Shown here piece by piece: positions 50,382 to 62,096 of a DNA stretch of 64,000 nucleotides (positions are counted from its first letter, which is position 1; every line of letters begins with the position of its first letter). The notes under the pieces were generated by a model. That model saw only the letters and a list, made by a program, of their open reading frames with translations, searched no databases and was not told the DNA's origin. Both the position numbers and the translations under genes were made by a program. This DNA comes from Cylindrobasidium torrendii FP15055 ss-10 (taxonomy: Eukaryota; Basidiomycota; Agaricomycetes; Agaricales; Physalacriaceae). The stretch is from contig KN880433.1 of assembly GCA_000934385.1 (NCBI GenBank), positions 124,001 through 188,000 on the forward strand, in the 5' to 3' direction.

Positions 50382-52095
50382 CTATGGGCGGGAGATCTGT
50401 CCGTCCCCCCTCGACCAAGTGTTGTCTAGGTCAAGGCGAGCCTCCCCCAGTCGTCGACCGGTCCAATCTTCCTCGCCAACTTTATCCGCCCAGTCGTCGG
50501 CCTCGTCGCCCCATCCGTCGTCCCAATCATGGGATTGTTGTGGTGCAGCTTGAAGTGATATATCCTGAGTCTTGGGCTCAAGAGGTGCCGTAATCTGACC
50601 TGGAGAGTTGATGGCGGGCACCGAAGACTGGTGAACGTGTAGAGGAGTCGGTGCCGTTTTCCTCTTCTTTCCCAACTTGGTAGCTTCGCGAATGGGCGGC
50701 TTCCCCAAAGAAGACATCGACGAGCTAGTCGACGTGATACTGCTCGATAGGCTGGGAGGGTACGAATGTGCGCCGGTGTCAGACTCGGACTCTTTCGAAC
50801 CAGTGGGCACTGGCGTCACAGACCCCGACGTATTCCCCGACGACGCCGAGCCGTGCTCAGGGCTACTACTACTCAATGCACGCGGGTTCTCGACGTCATA
50901 TCGCTGTTGTCCAACTTGGTCTGCGCCGCCGTCATCATCCTCAGACGCACGGAAGAGCGGTTCCCTATCCAGCCCGTCATGAGCATCCGTGTTCAGAGAA
51001 ACACTTTCTTCTGGTGACGCCTTGACAATCGAATCAATGAGCCAGAATTGAAGGGTGTTCATGATGATTGGGAAGATGCCCATAACGCTACGAAACTTCA
51101 GTTCGACTGGCAATTAGAGAGATCAGAAACACGAACAAAATGACCTGCAAACTATCGCCCTTCTCACTTTTGGTCCAACTGAGCAGCCATGCGCCAATGA
51201 CGAACAAACCAGGAAAGATCGCCAAAAGACCAACGACGAGAAACTTCATGGTAGTGAGAGCCACCACATATAGCGCTGTTTGCTTCGTCCAATATACAAA
51301 CGCAGGCGGCTTCCCGTAAACACCTGACTGAAACCCTTCAAGGCCAAGGCGTTCCACCGCAAGATAGGTGAGAACATGAAGGATCATGTAGAGGAGTGCA
51401 ACGCCTGAGGAGAAAGCTGTGAGATCCCACATGGGACTAAAGGGAAAGCCTCACCGAGCGTGGTATCAACTAACACATTGAAGAAGTAGGCCACACACGC
51501 GTTTTCGTCTGTACCGCGAGATACCAGGTCAGAGACAAGTACATTGACTCCGTGAACGAACATCTGTCCAACGACTTGTTTCCCAACGTCGAAGAGCCTG
51601 TCATGGAAGGTTGGTACAATTCTATCACTCCGCCAAGGATGGGGGCCTGAAGTTCCTATAGACAACAGCGCCGACAGCACCCGGGAAAGGATAGAGAAAG
51701 TGAGCTATCCAGCAGCAGCTGAGGCCTCTTCATTGCCCTGATTTCCCTATCTCCCCTCGTGCTGTCTGCTCTGCCTCTAGTCGAAACTTGTAACCACAAA
51801 GGGTCACAGGATATTTTACAGAATGCGGGCACGTACCATATTCGCCACGGACGCTTGTGTACTTCTCTATGCCTCTTGTACGCCAGGGAGAGGATGACGA
51901 AGATGCCCATTAGCCCTTGTACAATCTACGAAAACCCGTATGAGGTGGGACCGGCTTGACTGAGAGGTCACTGACGAGGGCCGTTGGGCCAAGCAATTGA
52001 CAAGAGTGTTTGTCGACCCCGGGATAGTCGTCCTGCATGGATGCGGCCAGGCTCGAAGTAGCAGCCGGCTCAGCATAGCTGATTGTCGCCGACAT
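50382..52095 (-). CDS. STIMATE-family vacuolar/ER membrane protein
   Basis: ATG at 52095. The family (animal STIMATE/TMEM110, yeast YPL162C) consists of multi-pass membrane proteins; the animal one helps STIM1 at ER-plasma-membrane contacts. Joins read GPTAL|IVQGLMGIFVILSLAYKR and continue with KRPWRIW, LFDVGKQVVGQMFVHGVNVL, ACVAYFFNVLVDTTLG, VALLYMILHVLTYLAVERLG, YGKPPAFVYWTKQTALYVV and FPIIMNTLQFWLIDSIVKA. After the last membrane helix comes a disordered Ser/Asp/Glu-rich cytosolic tail of about 220 residues ending in an acidic Trp-rich segment (DDGWGDEADDWADKVGEEDW). Family assignment from the core is strong; role in fungi is unclear. Confidence 0.85.
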
Positions 52096-52463
52096 TAAGC
52101 AGGTGGTGGTTAGAGTGCAGAATGATCGCTAGTCACGTCACCTTCGTCACATCGCGCACATTCTGCGCAACCAACGCCATGTACACCGCCTTCGTTTTGA
52201 CTGTACGAGCACTGCGTCGAGTAATGCGGGATGGAGGCAAAGGATGGCCAACTTTAATGAAATAGGTTTCTGTATGTCCACATCCAATATGCATGCTTCT
52301 TCAAAATTCAGCTTGGCCATCTCCCATTCAACGCATGAGAACTTTTGCCTCGGCGAAGTGATTCCAACTCGAAATGCGTCTGGACGCCATGAATTGACCC
52401 TGGCATGTTGGACCCAATTTCGGCCGATCTCCAGCTTCATCACTCTTCTTCCACCCCGCCATC
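52096..52463. other. Divergent intergenic region between STIMATE-like and PRO1 genes
   Basis: 368 bp containing both promoters. The open frame running into the PRO1 start has no ATG-linked conserved sequence before 52464. No TATA box seen. Confidence 0.4.
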
Positions 52464-54203
52464 ATGACTCGCGAACGCTCAAACCATCCTTGCACAGTAG
52501 TGATCAAGCTAGGTCTGTCGCCGTCCATCCTACACGGCTTCCAGCGGTTCCAACGAACGCGACACAGGTTCTTCGTCCATCGTCCATGAAAAGACCCATC
52601 AGCCACTTCTCTCGACACTCTCTTCGGTCGTCGAAACGGTCGTTAGCCTCCGCGCACAAGGCCATAAAGTTGTGCTTGTCAGTTCAGGCGCCATCGCAGT
52701 CGGTCTCCAGAGGATGGATCTCCCCAGTCGTCCAAAGACTCTGGCTGGAAAGCAGGTGGATACTTCCATTTGGATAAGGTGACTTTGAACTTCTCGTGCA
52801 GGCGTTAGCAGCGATTGGTCAAGGTCGTCTGATTGGCCTGTGGGACGACCTATTTCGACACTTGGGACAGCCTATTGCCCAGATTCTGTTGACGCGGGGG
52901 GACATCTCAGACGTGAGTAGTCTTCGTGCAAGATGTCCGTCTTCAATTAAGATCATTTGCAGCGCACCAGATATCTCAATGCTGTGAACACACTTCAAGA
53001 GTTACTGTCCATGGGTGTCGTACCCATTGTGAACGAGAACGATACCGTGTCCGTCAGCGTATGTCCTCAAGGTCCTGGCCATTTGTCCCAGTATTGAATG
53101 TTTTCCAGGAGATCAAATTTGGTGACAACGACACCTTGTCCGCTATCACGTCCTCGATGATACATGCCGATTACCTCTTCTTGCTCACCGATGTCGATGG
53201 CCTGTACACCGCTAACCCTCGCAAAGACCCTGATGCAAAACACATTGAACTTGTTACCTCTATCAGTGCCATTCGCGAGAAAGGTGCGCATCATGCCGCT
53301 ACAGTGAGAACTTGACTCATTGTTGCAGTTAGCACGACGACGCTTGGATCGAGTCTTGGTACAGGTGGAATGGAGACCAAAATCATCGCAGCAGAAATCG
53401 CGACAGGCGCTGGAGTCTTGACCATCATCACATCCAGCAAAAGCCCCAGCGATATAGCCGAGATCATGGAATACCACAACGCACAGCGCTTCTCATTAGG
53501 TGCGACATCTCCTGCCGAAAACAACGATGCAGACACAGCACCAACTGCCGACCTCCCACGTCCCCGACACACCGCTTTTGCGCCGTCGCCCATCCCTCTC
53601 CGCGACCTTAAATCATGGACACGGCACACTCTATTCCCATCGGGCAGCGTCGTCGTCGACACTGGCGCCCATAGTGTATTGTCCCGTCGCGAATCCGGGG
53701 GTCGGCTGCTTGCAGCTGGCGTGTTGGGTGTGATTGGTGCATTCGCGTCTGGACAAGCCGTCCGGGTCGTAACCCCAAAGCATAGGTCAGTTTACGAGCA
53801 TCTCATTGCTACAGAAGCAGCTGGCGTCCATTCAACTGGCTCAACGCGCCCCACGACACCTAGCATAGTAGCAGCGTCGTCGGTATCAAGTTCAGTAGCA
53901 TCTCTCGAACCACTCTCTCGATCTGGGTCGTTCAATGTTCTGTCGGAGGCTGTCACTGATAAGCTTGCTGAACCTGAAGAGCCCCAGTTTCAGGAGAGTG
54001 AAGTGGTGGAAATTGGACGTGGGTTGGCGATGTACAATTCGGCAGAGCTGACCAGAATCAAAGGTTTGAAGAGGTGCGTATTCTGCTAGACAAGTTCTCG
54101 CTGAGAACTCATGTGGGTGAACAGCACGTACATCCCGCAGGTACTGGGTTACGCCGATTCGGAATATGTCGTCGAGAACATTACCATCCATGCTCCTCCA
54201 TAG
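52464..54203 (+). CDS. PRO1: Glutamate 5-kinase with C-terminal PUA domain
   Basis: CDS join(52464..52512,52568..52755,52802..52912,52963..53058,53109..53283,53329..54073,54125..54203), 480 aa, phases consistent. It phosphorylates glutamate to glutamyl-5-phosphate, the first and usually feedback-inhibited step of proline synthesis. Seen: [14 protein letters not shown] at the start (phosphate loop, formed across intron 1), [73 protein letters not shown] and [19 protein letters not shown]. The PUA domain ([16 protein letters not shown] and after) has a long Ser/Thr/Pro-rich insertion (about 70 residues) before the conserved RIKGLKS end. The insertion is larger than in bacterial ProB. Confidence 0.95.
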
Positions 54204-54692
54204 TCAGGATAAAAGAAAGCATTTCCCTGGCCGACGGCGCCTATGTGGTTAGAGGAGTAAAAGGATGAGCTGAAGGTTGTTGCATTGTCTGCATGGATAA
54301 AAATATCGGGGCTCTCGAGCCTTGCTCAAAGTTCGTTCGAGGTTGGGAGACTAAGAGCATTCCCATCATGTAAAAGGCGGCCAATACGACTGCTGTATCG
54401 TAGTCGCTAGGAATGACGGGGTAACATCTCAATTCATGTCATCAGTCGCGAAAGCAAAGAACTTTGGGATGTGAATAGTGTCCTGCGATATCTCATACTT
54501 TTGCTACGCTTCTTCAAGATGAACATCAGATTGATGTTGATCAAAGCGCTTATGGTGGCTGCGTTACGGACCTTGTTCGCAATGGGGGAGCCTCCAGAAA
54601 GTGGGGGTCACGCGATAAATGAATGTAGCTACTTGCTGTCAACATGCTTGCACTCTCACGCTTCGGTTTGGCTCTGACTCTCAACATCCGCC
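54204..54692 (+). other. Intergenic region upstream of the Ies2-like gene
   Basis: About 490 nt after PRO1. No open frame with conserved content, no repeat and no TATA box recognised. Confidence 0.4.
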
Positions 54693-56012
54693 ATGAGCCG
54701 CGCTGGACCCAGGCGCAGTAGTCGGGCCCTTTCTGGCACAAACTATGCAGAACCTCCATCGGACGAGGACGACGAGGAAATGCTCGAGAGCGAAGAAGCG
54801 GAATTGGACGAGGAGGATGAGGTCTCGGATGAGAACGAAGTCATGAAGGCCAGCAGGCGGCCGCTCCGCGTGGAAAGCGAAGAATTAACGGTGCGCATGC
54901 AGAACGTATGGTGCATTGCCTGCAACTGATTTTCCCTTATTCGCTAGGACGACGATGAACTGAGTGATGAATCATCGACCGCGCCTCCACCGCCATCGAA
55001 AGGCAAGGGCAAGGCGAAGGCGACCGTGCCTGTCAGGCTCAAACTAAAGTTGCCTCAAACGGTGATGAGTTCGTCCGAAGGGCCCGCCTTCGATGACAAG
55101 CCTGGGCCATCTCGACCAAGACGCGTTCCCATTCGCGCTCGGAGAATTGTTGAAGGTAGGACTCCAAAACATTTAATTCAGCTTCTGCTCTAATGGCCAT
55201 GCTAGATGAGAACGAGAGCTCTGAACTCGAGGAGGAACAGGACGATAGCATGGCGCTGTCCGAAGAGTCTGAGGAAATAGTCAAAGCATTGCCGGTCAAA
55301 CGCCTCACAGAACGTCAAGCTGCCATTGCGAGCGGCGCCAATCTATCTCTTGGTATGTGTATCAGCACCTCATGAGATAAACGACCAACTGTTATTTAGA
55401 GGATAACCTCCCACCCACGCGTACAGTGAAGAAGAAGCAGCTGAACGAAACTGAGCTAGCACTGCGGCGCGAAGAGACTGCGCGCAAACGCAAGAACCTT
55501 TCGGAGAAGAAACTCGAGGATGAGAAGGTGTGTGCTTTCTCTGCTTCCGCAATCCCATGGGATTGATTTGTGTGGTCGCACAGGCAGAGACCATCAACAG
55601 ACTACTCAAGAGGCAGATACGACCCCGTGGAGGCAAGCGCGGCGGTATGGCCAGCAGAACGGCAGTGACACCGCATATCATGGATAGTGATGAAGAAGCA
55701 GAAGCAGACGAGACGCCCACCCCACCCCCTCCAACGCAAGTTCCCACCATGTACCGATGGATCTCCTCTTCAAAGGGGCCTGCAGCAGATGCTATGGCAG
55801 TCGACGGAGAAGTCGCAGCCCCGTCCATGTCCTTTGCGTTTGCCATTCCGCCCTATCTTGTTCAAGATGTTTCCACCGTCCCGCTGCGACCGACGGCCAA
55901 GGCTGTTTGCGCAGTAACTGGATGCGGGGCAGCGCGCAAGTATCGTCTCGTGCGTAACTTTGATGTAGGCGCATGTGGAATGCCCCACCTCAAGCAGCTA
56001 GAGGCGATGTAG
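54693..56012 (+). CDS. IES2: INO80 complex subunit Ies2/INO80B (PAPA-1 domain)
   Basis: CDS join(54693..54890,54948..55155,55206..55352,55400..55527,55584..56012), 369 aa. Ies2 is a core activating subunit of the INO80 chromatin remodeller. The N-terminal half is highly acidic (PSDEDDEEMLESEEAELDEE) with a basic Lys/Pro patch (KGKGKAKATVPVRLKLKLP). The PAPA-1 region is clear: VKRLTERQAAIASGANLSLE, then LPPTRTVKKKQLNETELALR, ARKRKNLSEKKLEDEKAETI and NRLLKRQIRPRGGKR. At the C-terminus lies a short Cys/His segment, AKAVCAVTGCGAARKYRLVR and GACGMPHLKQLEAM, matching the HIT-like zinc segment of the family. Confidence 0.93.
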
Positions 56013-56187
56013 TTCTCAGTTTCTTGACTGGTAGTGAATAATGTCATCTCCATTTCATATTTTGACGGTTATCGAGCCCACAACGCATTTACGAAGTCAC
56101 AAAAGTGAGCACAATCATAACAAGAAAAACATTCCATTCCATGTGATACAAAACTGTCGTAAAAAGAAATAATCAACGCATGTCCCG

Positions 56188-59100
56188 CTACGCACTCTTG
56201 CTTATCGCGGTCTGTACAACTAGCAGGCTAGCACCGACCCCGTCAGCAACGACGGCAGCCCCGGTTTCGCCTAGTGTCTTCGCAACACTTGAGCCAACAG
56301 AGAATCCCTTCTCCTGTGTAATCGCCGCAAGCTCTTGTGCGTGGCTCTCAACTGCCATCTTGCGCGAACGTCCCACAACCACAATAACGTTGCGTCCCGA
56401 AGCATTGACCTCTTCGTTCACTAGTCCGAGTACGGCATGTAGAGGCTCCTTCGACGAATGGCGCGAGAATGTTATCCTGCCGAGTGCGGAAACAGCGTCG
56501 GGGCTGTTGTTATATACCGTGGACTGGTTTGTGTAGCGGTCCCACGCAATGTTGTCCGCGGTGTCGGAGGCCATTCTCATCTCTGTGCTTTGCTGTCCGT
56601 AAACCGTGTCCACAGCTGCCATTGTCTGGAACAAGATAAGTTCTCATCGGAACGGATAAAGAGGCTAAAAAGACGTACGGCGAGAGCAGTTTCATGGCGC
56701 GGGGCGCGCTTCTCTTCCAAATCGTCTTCCACATCATCCGTCTTCATCCAGACGACCGACGCCGTAACCTCTGGATTCATGCACAGTTGCACCAAGAACG
56801 TGAGTGCCAGTCGATCATCCGGTCCCCCAAAAAACGGTAAGAACAGCTTTGGCTTTGCACCATTCAGGTTGGGACCACGATCCACAAAGAGCGCAACATC
56901 ACATGGACAGGTGAGGAAAACACGGCGGATAAGCTCTGCGTATACAACAGAACTCGTTTGATCTTGACTTTGCGCGCTAGATTTGGTGAAAATTCCGTCG
57001 AAAGGGTTGCGTGCAGCCGCTGTGTTCACTGTCGCATCCTCGGCCCCGTTGGAGTCGTCTCCGCCTCGCGACCATGGCAGGATGACCATCTGTGTATCCG
57101 CTAGAGTGACATGCTCGCTGATCGCGTTCGGGAAATGGTCGAATGGGATGACAGAGAGGAAGGTCGACATGATGAGCCTGTTGAGTTGTCCAAAAGTACG
57201 GAAAATGGAAATGAGGGGATCCGTCTGAACTAGCCTGGCTGCCTCTGTGGACTTGATGACGGCCGACGTCCGGTCTGTGAGCTCAATGAGCCTGATCGCG
57301 TCCATGCAAAGCCGGTAGGAGTCAGATGGAGCCGGCGATCCCGTCGAGACTGAGGATATTTGACCTTTCTCGTCGACCCGTGCCGAGAGTGTCGTTTCGG
57401 AAGAGCTTGTCGAATGGAGAAGTTGCGTGAGGGTCATGGCAGCAGGGAGTTGCTCCATCTTGTCGAGCACCACCGCGAACCTGGTCTTGACATGCTCATT
57501 CGATGTGGATGGCCCTCCATGTTCCGTGTCTCCCGTCTTCCCATGTCTTGGCTGTCCAGCAACGGCACCAATGTGTTGACGATGCTTGGAGGGGTAGAAC
57601 AGTAAAGTCAAAGGGGTCGTGATAAAGGTGAGGACAATGGCGTGCAACACGAAGATGGAAAAGGTGCGTGTATCGAGAATCTTTGCTTGGAGACCCACGT
57701 TGAGGACAATGAGTTCGACGAGACTGCGTTGATGAGAAAAATGCCTGTAATTTGAGAGAATCAAAACATACCCTTTGCAACTCATAAGTGAGCCAATAGC
57801 CCCTGCCTCGCGCCAGTTGAAACCAGTAGCGAGCGCGGTGGCACCGCATGATACAAATTTGGAGAATAGAGCTACGACGCAGACAAGGACGACGTATCCC
57901 CAAGTGACACCGTCATTGAGGAGCCCCAAATTTGTCTTGAGGCCCGAAAGTGTGAAGTACTGTCGCCCCTTCAGTCGGTGGACCTTTTGTGATGCCAATA
58001 AGACTCACCAATGGCAAGAGGAGGATCGATACAAGATCCTCTATCTTCTCCACAATCGAGATAGCATATCCGTTCTCCTTGGGAATGATCAGGCCAGCAA
58101 GGAAACCACCTTTGCTATTGTAAATTCAAGTGCAGCAAAGCTGAGCTCGTGACTCACCAAAGATGGCGTGGACACCGATGATGTCCGTGAAGAACGCAGA
58201 CCCGAACACAATGATGAGGGTGACGGTCATTGTCAACGTCGTAGGCGCGCCTTGTTCTAGACTGCCTGTAACTTTGACCAACCACTTGTATGCCCATTTC
58301 ACTGGGAACAAGAGGAAGAGAACAAAGCCAACGCTGGTAAGAAGCACCCACAGTGCCGTCAAGCCAGAAGATGCATTGACCAGTGCGACAGTCAATGCAA
58401 GGAGAATCCATCCGACGACATCATTGCCAACACCAGCAGAGAGGACGACAACGCCGACGGTGGTATCGAGAAGTTTGAGCTCTGTTAGGATGCGACAAAG
58501 GACCGGGAACGCCGTGATGCCGATAGCGACAGCTACGAAGAGCACAAAGTATCCAAAATGGACGGACGGGTCGATAAATTGACGATAGACGCCTACACCT
58601 AGGGCCGCGCCAAGACCCAGAGGGACGACCAGGCCGGCTATGGAGATGCTGGCGGACTTTGTGGCATTCTTCTTGATTAGGCCTGTGTCGATTTCGAGGC
58701 CAACGAGGAAGAGGAAGAGTACAAGACCGACGTTGGCCGTCAGGGTGAGTCCAGGAATTGACTCCTCTAATGAAATACGTTATTGGGACTGTAGTGAGAC
58801 CCTGAGCGTGGAACGACGTACTCGGGAAGATGGTATCTGAAAAGCCGTCGATACGACCCATAACGGTTGGCCCGAGGAAGACGCCGCCGATGACTTCTGC
58901 TATCACTCGCGGCTGGCGGAAGAGTTTGCCGAATATCGTTGCCAGAATTTGGGTCATTCCAATGATAATCACTGTGATTTGTTGGAGAAGGGACTGGAAA
59001 GTGCAGCTCAAGCGTACCAAGTTGAATGACCCATACGCGAATTGGGTCTGTCGAACTGTATTCAGAAGGATCCACGCCGGAGAAGATGCCAGCCTAGGAA

Positions 59101-59199
59101 GTTGTAGAACGAAGGGCCAACAGAATGGCCGAAAGTAAATACCTGAGCAGGCGCCGCTCGCTTCATGACGCCCGACGCGAATTCTCGGGCAGAATCCAT
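56188..59199 (-). CDS. K+/H+ antiporter of the CPA2 family (Kha1-like)
   Basis: ATG at 59199 (MDSAREFASGVMKRAAPAQ), stop TAG at 56188..56190. The N-terminal half is a multi-pass Na/H-exchanger fold: VIIIGMTQILATIFGKLFRQ, EVIGGVFLGPTVMGRI, ITAFPVLCRILTELKLLDTT and the ion-binding double acid region VLSAGVGNDVVGWILLA (here Asn-Asp). More helices follow (FTDIIGVHAIFG, LVELIVLNVGLQAKILDTRT). The C-terminal half is cytosolic and includes a universal-stress-like segment (YAELIRRVFLTCPCDVALFV, KPKLFLPFFGGPDDRLALTF), as in yeast Kha1. Kha1 works in the Golgi/late secretory pathway and affects potassium and pH homeostasis. The ND pair instead of DD fits electroneutral K/H exchange (family inference). 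Confidence 0.9.
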
Positions 59200-59429
59200 G
59201 CTGGTAACCGCGGGTAGTCTCTGGTGGTGGTGGTTGGTGGGCAAGGGAGTCAGGGTTTGACTGCAGGACAGGCACAGTAGTTCATTTCAATAATACAGGA
59301 GCTCCGATCCACTGATGGTCTCATCCAATTGGCAGACAGAGAGACCAAATGAGAGGTATAGCGTATTACAGAGTACAGAGCAGAGCAGGCACTATAAGAT
59401 TTATTGTTTCCCTCCCCAGCGAAATACAT

Positions 59430-60069
59430 CTACGAGTCGGAACTACAGCCACGGCAGCCTATAAACCGTCAAGGGTCTATAATACGCCACCGAATCACGC
59501 GCACTTACCACAATGGACACACTCAACGACGGTGCCAGACCGCACCTGCGCTTTCGGAACACGACATAAACAGGCCGAGCCTTGGTAGTTCATGTCCTGC
59601 GAACAATTGGCAAGCCGCAGTGTCATATGAGACCAAGACTGACCTTGGATTGGATACACCTCAGACAGCAGAGTTTCTCGTATCCTTGTTTCTTCCATTT
59701 GGCGATAAGGCTGTGTGTATAAATGAGATTACCACACATACTGGTGAAATAAGCACGCACTTGGCATCCGCATAACCCTCCTTCAACAGCCAGTCATAGA
59801 GCTCTCTGGAAACCGCCTCTCTCTTATAGTACAGCTCGTAAATGTAGCGAGAGCGCGCATGGGAGATTCTCATAATAGGCCACAGGGATTCTGCCCGTCG
59901 CTTGCCTTCATGGGACTCGTTTTCTGCGTCGCGCATCTTCTTCGCGTAGTCATCGAGGATCTGGGGAATAGTTGAGTAGGAGAAGTTATGTATGCGTCTT
60001 ACGCACCGTCTCAATTTCCTCGTATCCCTCTGGTGGCTTCTTCGTCCGCGACGTCCGAATTTTCGGCAT
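59430..60069 (-). CDS. BUD31: Pre-mRNA splicing factor Bud31 (G10)
   Basis: ATG at 60069 and stop at 59430..59432; five short exons. Bud31 is a small, highly conserved zinc protein of the NTC-related part of the spliceosome. Seen: [100 protein letters not shown] (across an intron), [20 protein letters not shown] and the final [16 protein letters not shown] after the last intron (donor GTAAGT). All the paired Cys ligands of the three-zinc cluster are present. Length is about 147 aa, as expected for the family. Confidence 0.96.
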
Positions 60070-60283
60070 GGTGGTCGGTGCAAGAGCAGACGGGCGCTGT
60101 GAGTCGATGAACAGCAGCGGCTGCAGCCAAACACAGGGCCACGTGCAAATGAAACCGTGCCGTACCCCGATCGACCACGACCACGGCTTGCATGTGCAGC
60201 TTGAGCTCGTCTTCCACCTCCCTCCTAGAGCATCGTCTCCAATCCTATAGACGCCAACATCGCGTTGACTCGCACCCTCCAAC
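60070..60283. promoter_or_regulatory. Divergent promoter of BUD31 and the REEP-like gene
   Basis: 214 bp between two diverging start codons. GC-rich, with no obvious TATA box. The call is based on layout. Confidence 0.5.
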
Positions 60284-62096
60284 ATGCCCCTCTTCGTGCA
60301 TATCCTGCGGGTAGCACTGCTCTTTCAGAACACTTTCGACACGTTCAAGACCCTCAAGGCGCCGCCGCCGTCGCGCTCGTCTCGGAATGCCGGCCAGCCG
60401 AGCCGCAGCGCCCTGTCCAAACGGAAACGCGACATGAAGGGGTGTCTTGCGATGTGGATCGTTTGGGTGCGTCCTCCATCGTAGCTCGCGCACTGATTCT
60501 AACCCATCTTTAGTGCTGCTTGATGATATATGACCGCCACCTGGAAAGTCTGGTGTCCATCTTCATTCCATTCTACGACGAGTTCAAGTCGCTGGCACTA
60601 GTCTTCTTCATCCTAACTCGCGCAAAGGTGAGCCAACTGTGATCCCTCAATTAATGTCCTAGTCGTCTAATTGGATGTAGGGTGCGGAACCAATATACCT
60701 ACACATTATCCGACCGGTCCTCAAGCCGTATGCTCCCACCGTCGACGCCATTCTTGACCTTTGCAGGATGGCCGGTGATATTGTCTTCCTAATGGCGGCC
60801 ACGCCCATACGCGCAGTCATCGCATACATCCCATGGTTCGGCACAGGCCAACACGCGTACGATGACGACCCGACGCCCGTTCAAACACGGTCCAATTCTT
60901 CTTTCGCTGGCCCGGGAATGGGAGAGAGGACTCCTTCTACATCATCAGACGTATCTGGACAAGGAGGACCCAACGTCTCCGCCACCTTGCAGTACCAGAT
61001 CTGGCATCCACAATCCACAGCGTCTGGAGAGCCAGGCGTCCAGCAGACCGTATCATATACTGCGGCGAACGGCCACGGCGAGATACAAGAGATCTACTCA
61101 GAAGAATGGCGTAAATACCCTGAATTCCCTTCAGCGTATCCTGCCACCCCCCTCGTACATAATGGACATCTCCCGCCACCGAGAGCAGCTGTTCCAGCAT
61201 TTGCACCTATAGAAGAGGACGAAGTCGAGCCATTCATTCCACCGCCACTCAACCAGGATTTTGAGCAGTCGCTCTCGAAGTCGCGGGGACCCATGAACCC
61301 GACCCTCGATGATCTCTTGAGCGACAATGCCACCATCCCCGCGGGTCAACACTATCCTTCTCCGACGATCTCTTCATCCCATGTCGGCAACATCTCTGTG
61401 AGTAGCGATGCTCTCAGTGATGAAGATGACGAATTTGACAAAACGTTGCGAACTCCTCAACCCATACACAGCCGTCAATTTGAGAGCGAAACGCCCATGT
61501 CAATATCACCATTATCGTCACCGTTTGGACTGACGTCGCCTACGCACTCTATTAAACAACTCACGACGCCATCACGCCCACGACAAAAATCACAAATTCC
61601 GACCAAGATTCCTTCTCCAATTGTTATTGACCTACCGACGCCTACCACCACTTCCATAGACCCAGATTCTGCCTCACCGATGGATACCGACTCATCGAAT
61701 CAACAAGTCGGCCCCCCTACATGCTTACCTCTAGCCTCGACACCTGCATCACCTTCGAGGCCAACATCTCCGGCCCAGATCCCTGTGAAATGTGCCTCGC
61801 CTCGCAAACGTACACTGAAGCGAGCTCTATCCCCTGAAACCCCACGCAAGGCGCGAACACGAGCCTCGAGCATCAAGCGGCGGGCAACAGGGATTAGCCA
61901 ACCACCCAAGACCAAGCGGATTCCAGCCGCGAAGAAACAGGCAGACGAAGAACCCCCAACGAAGAAACGGCGTGTCGCTCCGGTTGCTGGTCCATCCGAA
62001 CCGGTGAGGCGAAGCAGGAGGCCGCAGGCTGAGGTAGCTTTTGGGTCTAGCACAATGCGTGGCCCCGCAACGCGCTCTTCCACGAGGCGCAAGTAG
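60284..62096 (+). CDS. REEP/HVA22/Yop1-family ER membrane-shaping protein with long disordered tail
   Basis: CDS join(60284..60466,60514..60627,60681..62096), 570 aa. The family (TB2/DP1/HVA22) bends ER tubules with reticulon-like hairpins. The conserved block is MKGCLAMWIVWCCLMIYDRH, LVSIFIPFYDEFKSLALVFF, RAKGAEPIYLHIIRPVLKPY and a following amphipathic helix (VDAILDLCRMAGDIVFLM), all in the first 180 residues. The remaining nearly 390 residues are disordered, rich in Ser/Pro/Thr, and end in a basic patch with nuclear-localisation-like repeats (ARTRASSIKRRATGI, EEPPTKKRRVAP). Yeast Yop1 is only about 180 aa, so this tail is a large extension, possibly a regulated or microtubule/chromatin-contact region (inference). 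Confidence 0.87.
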
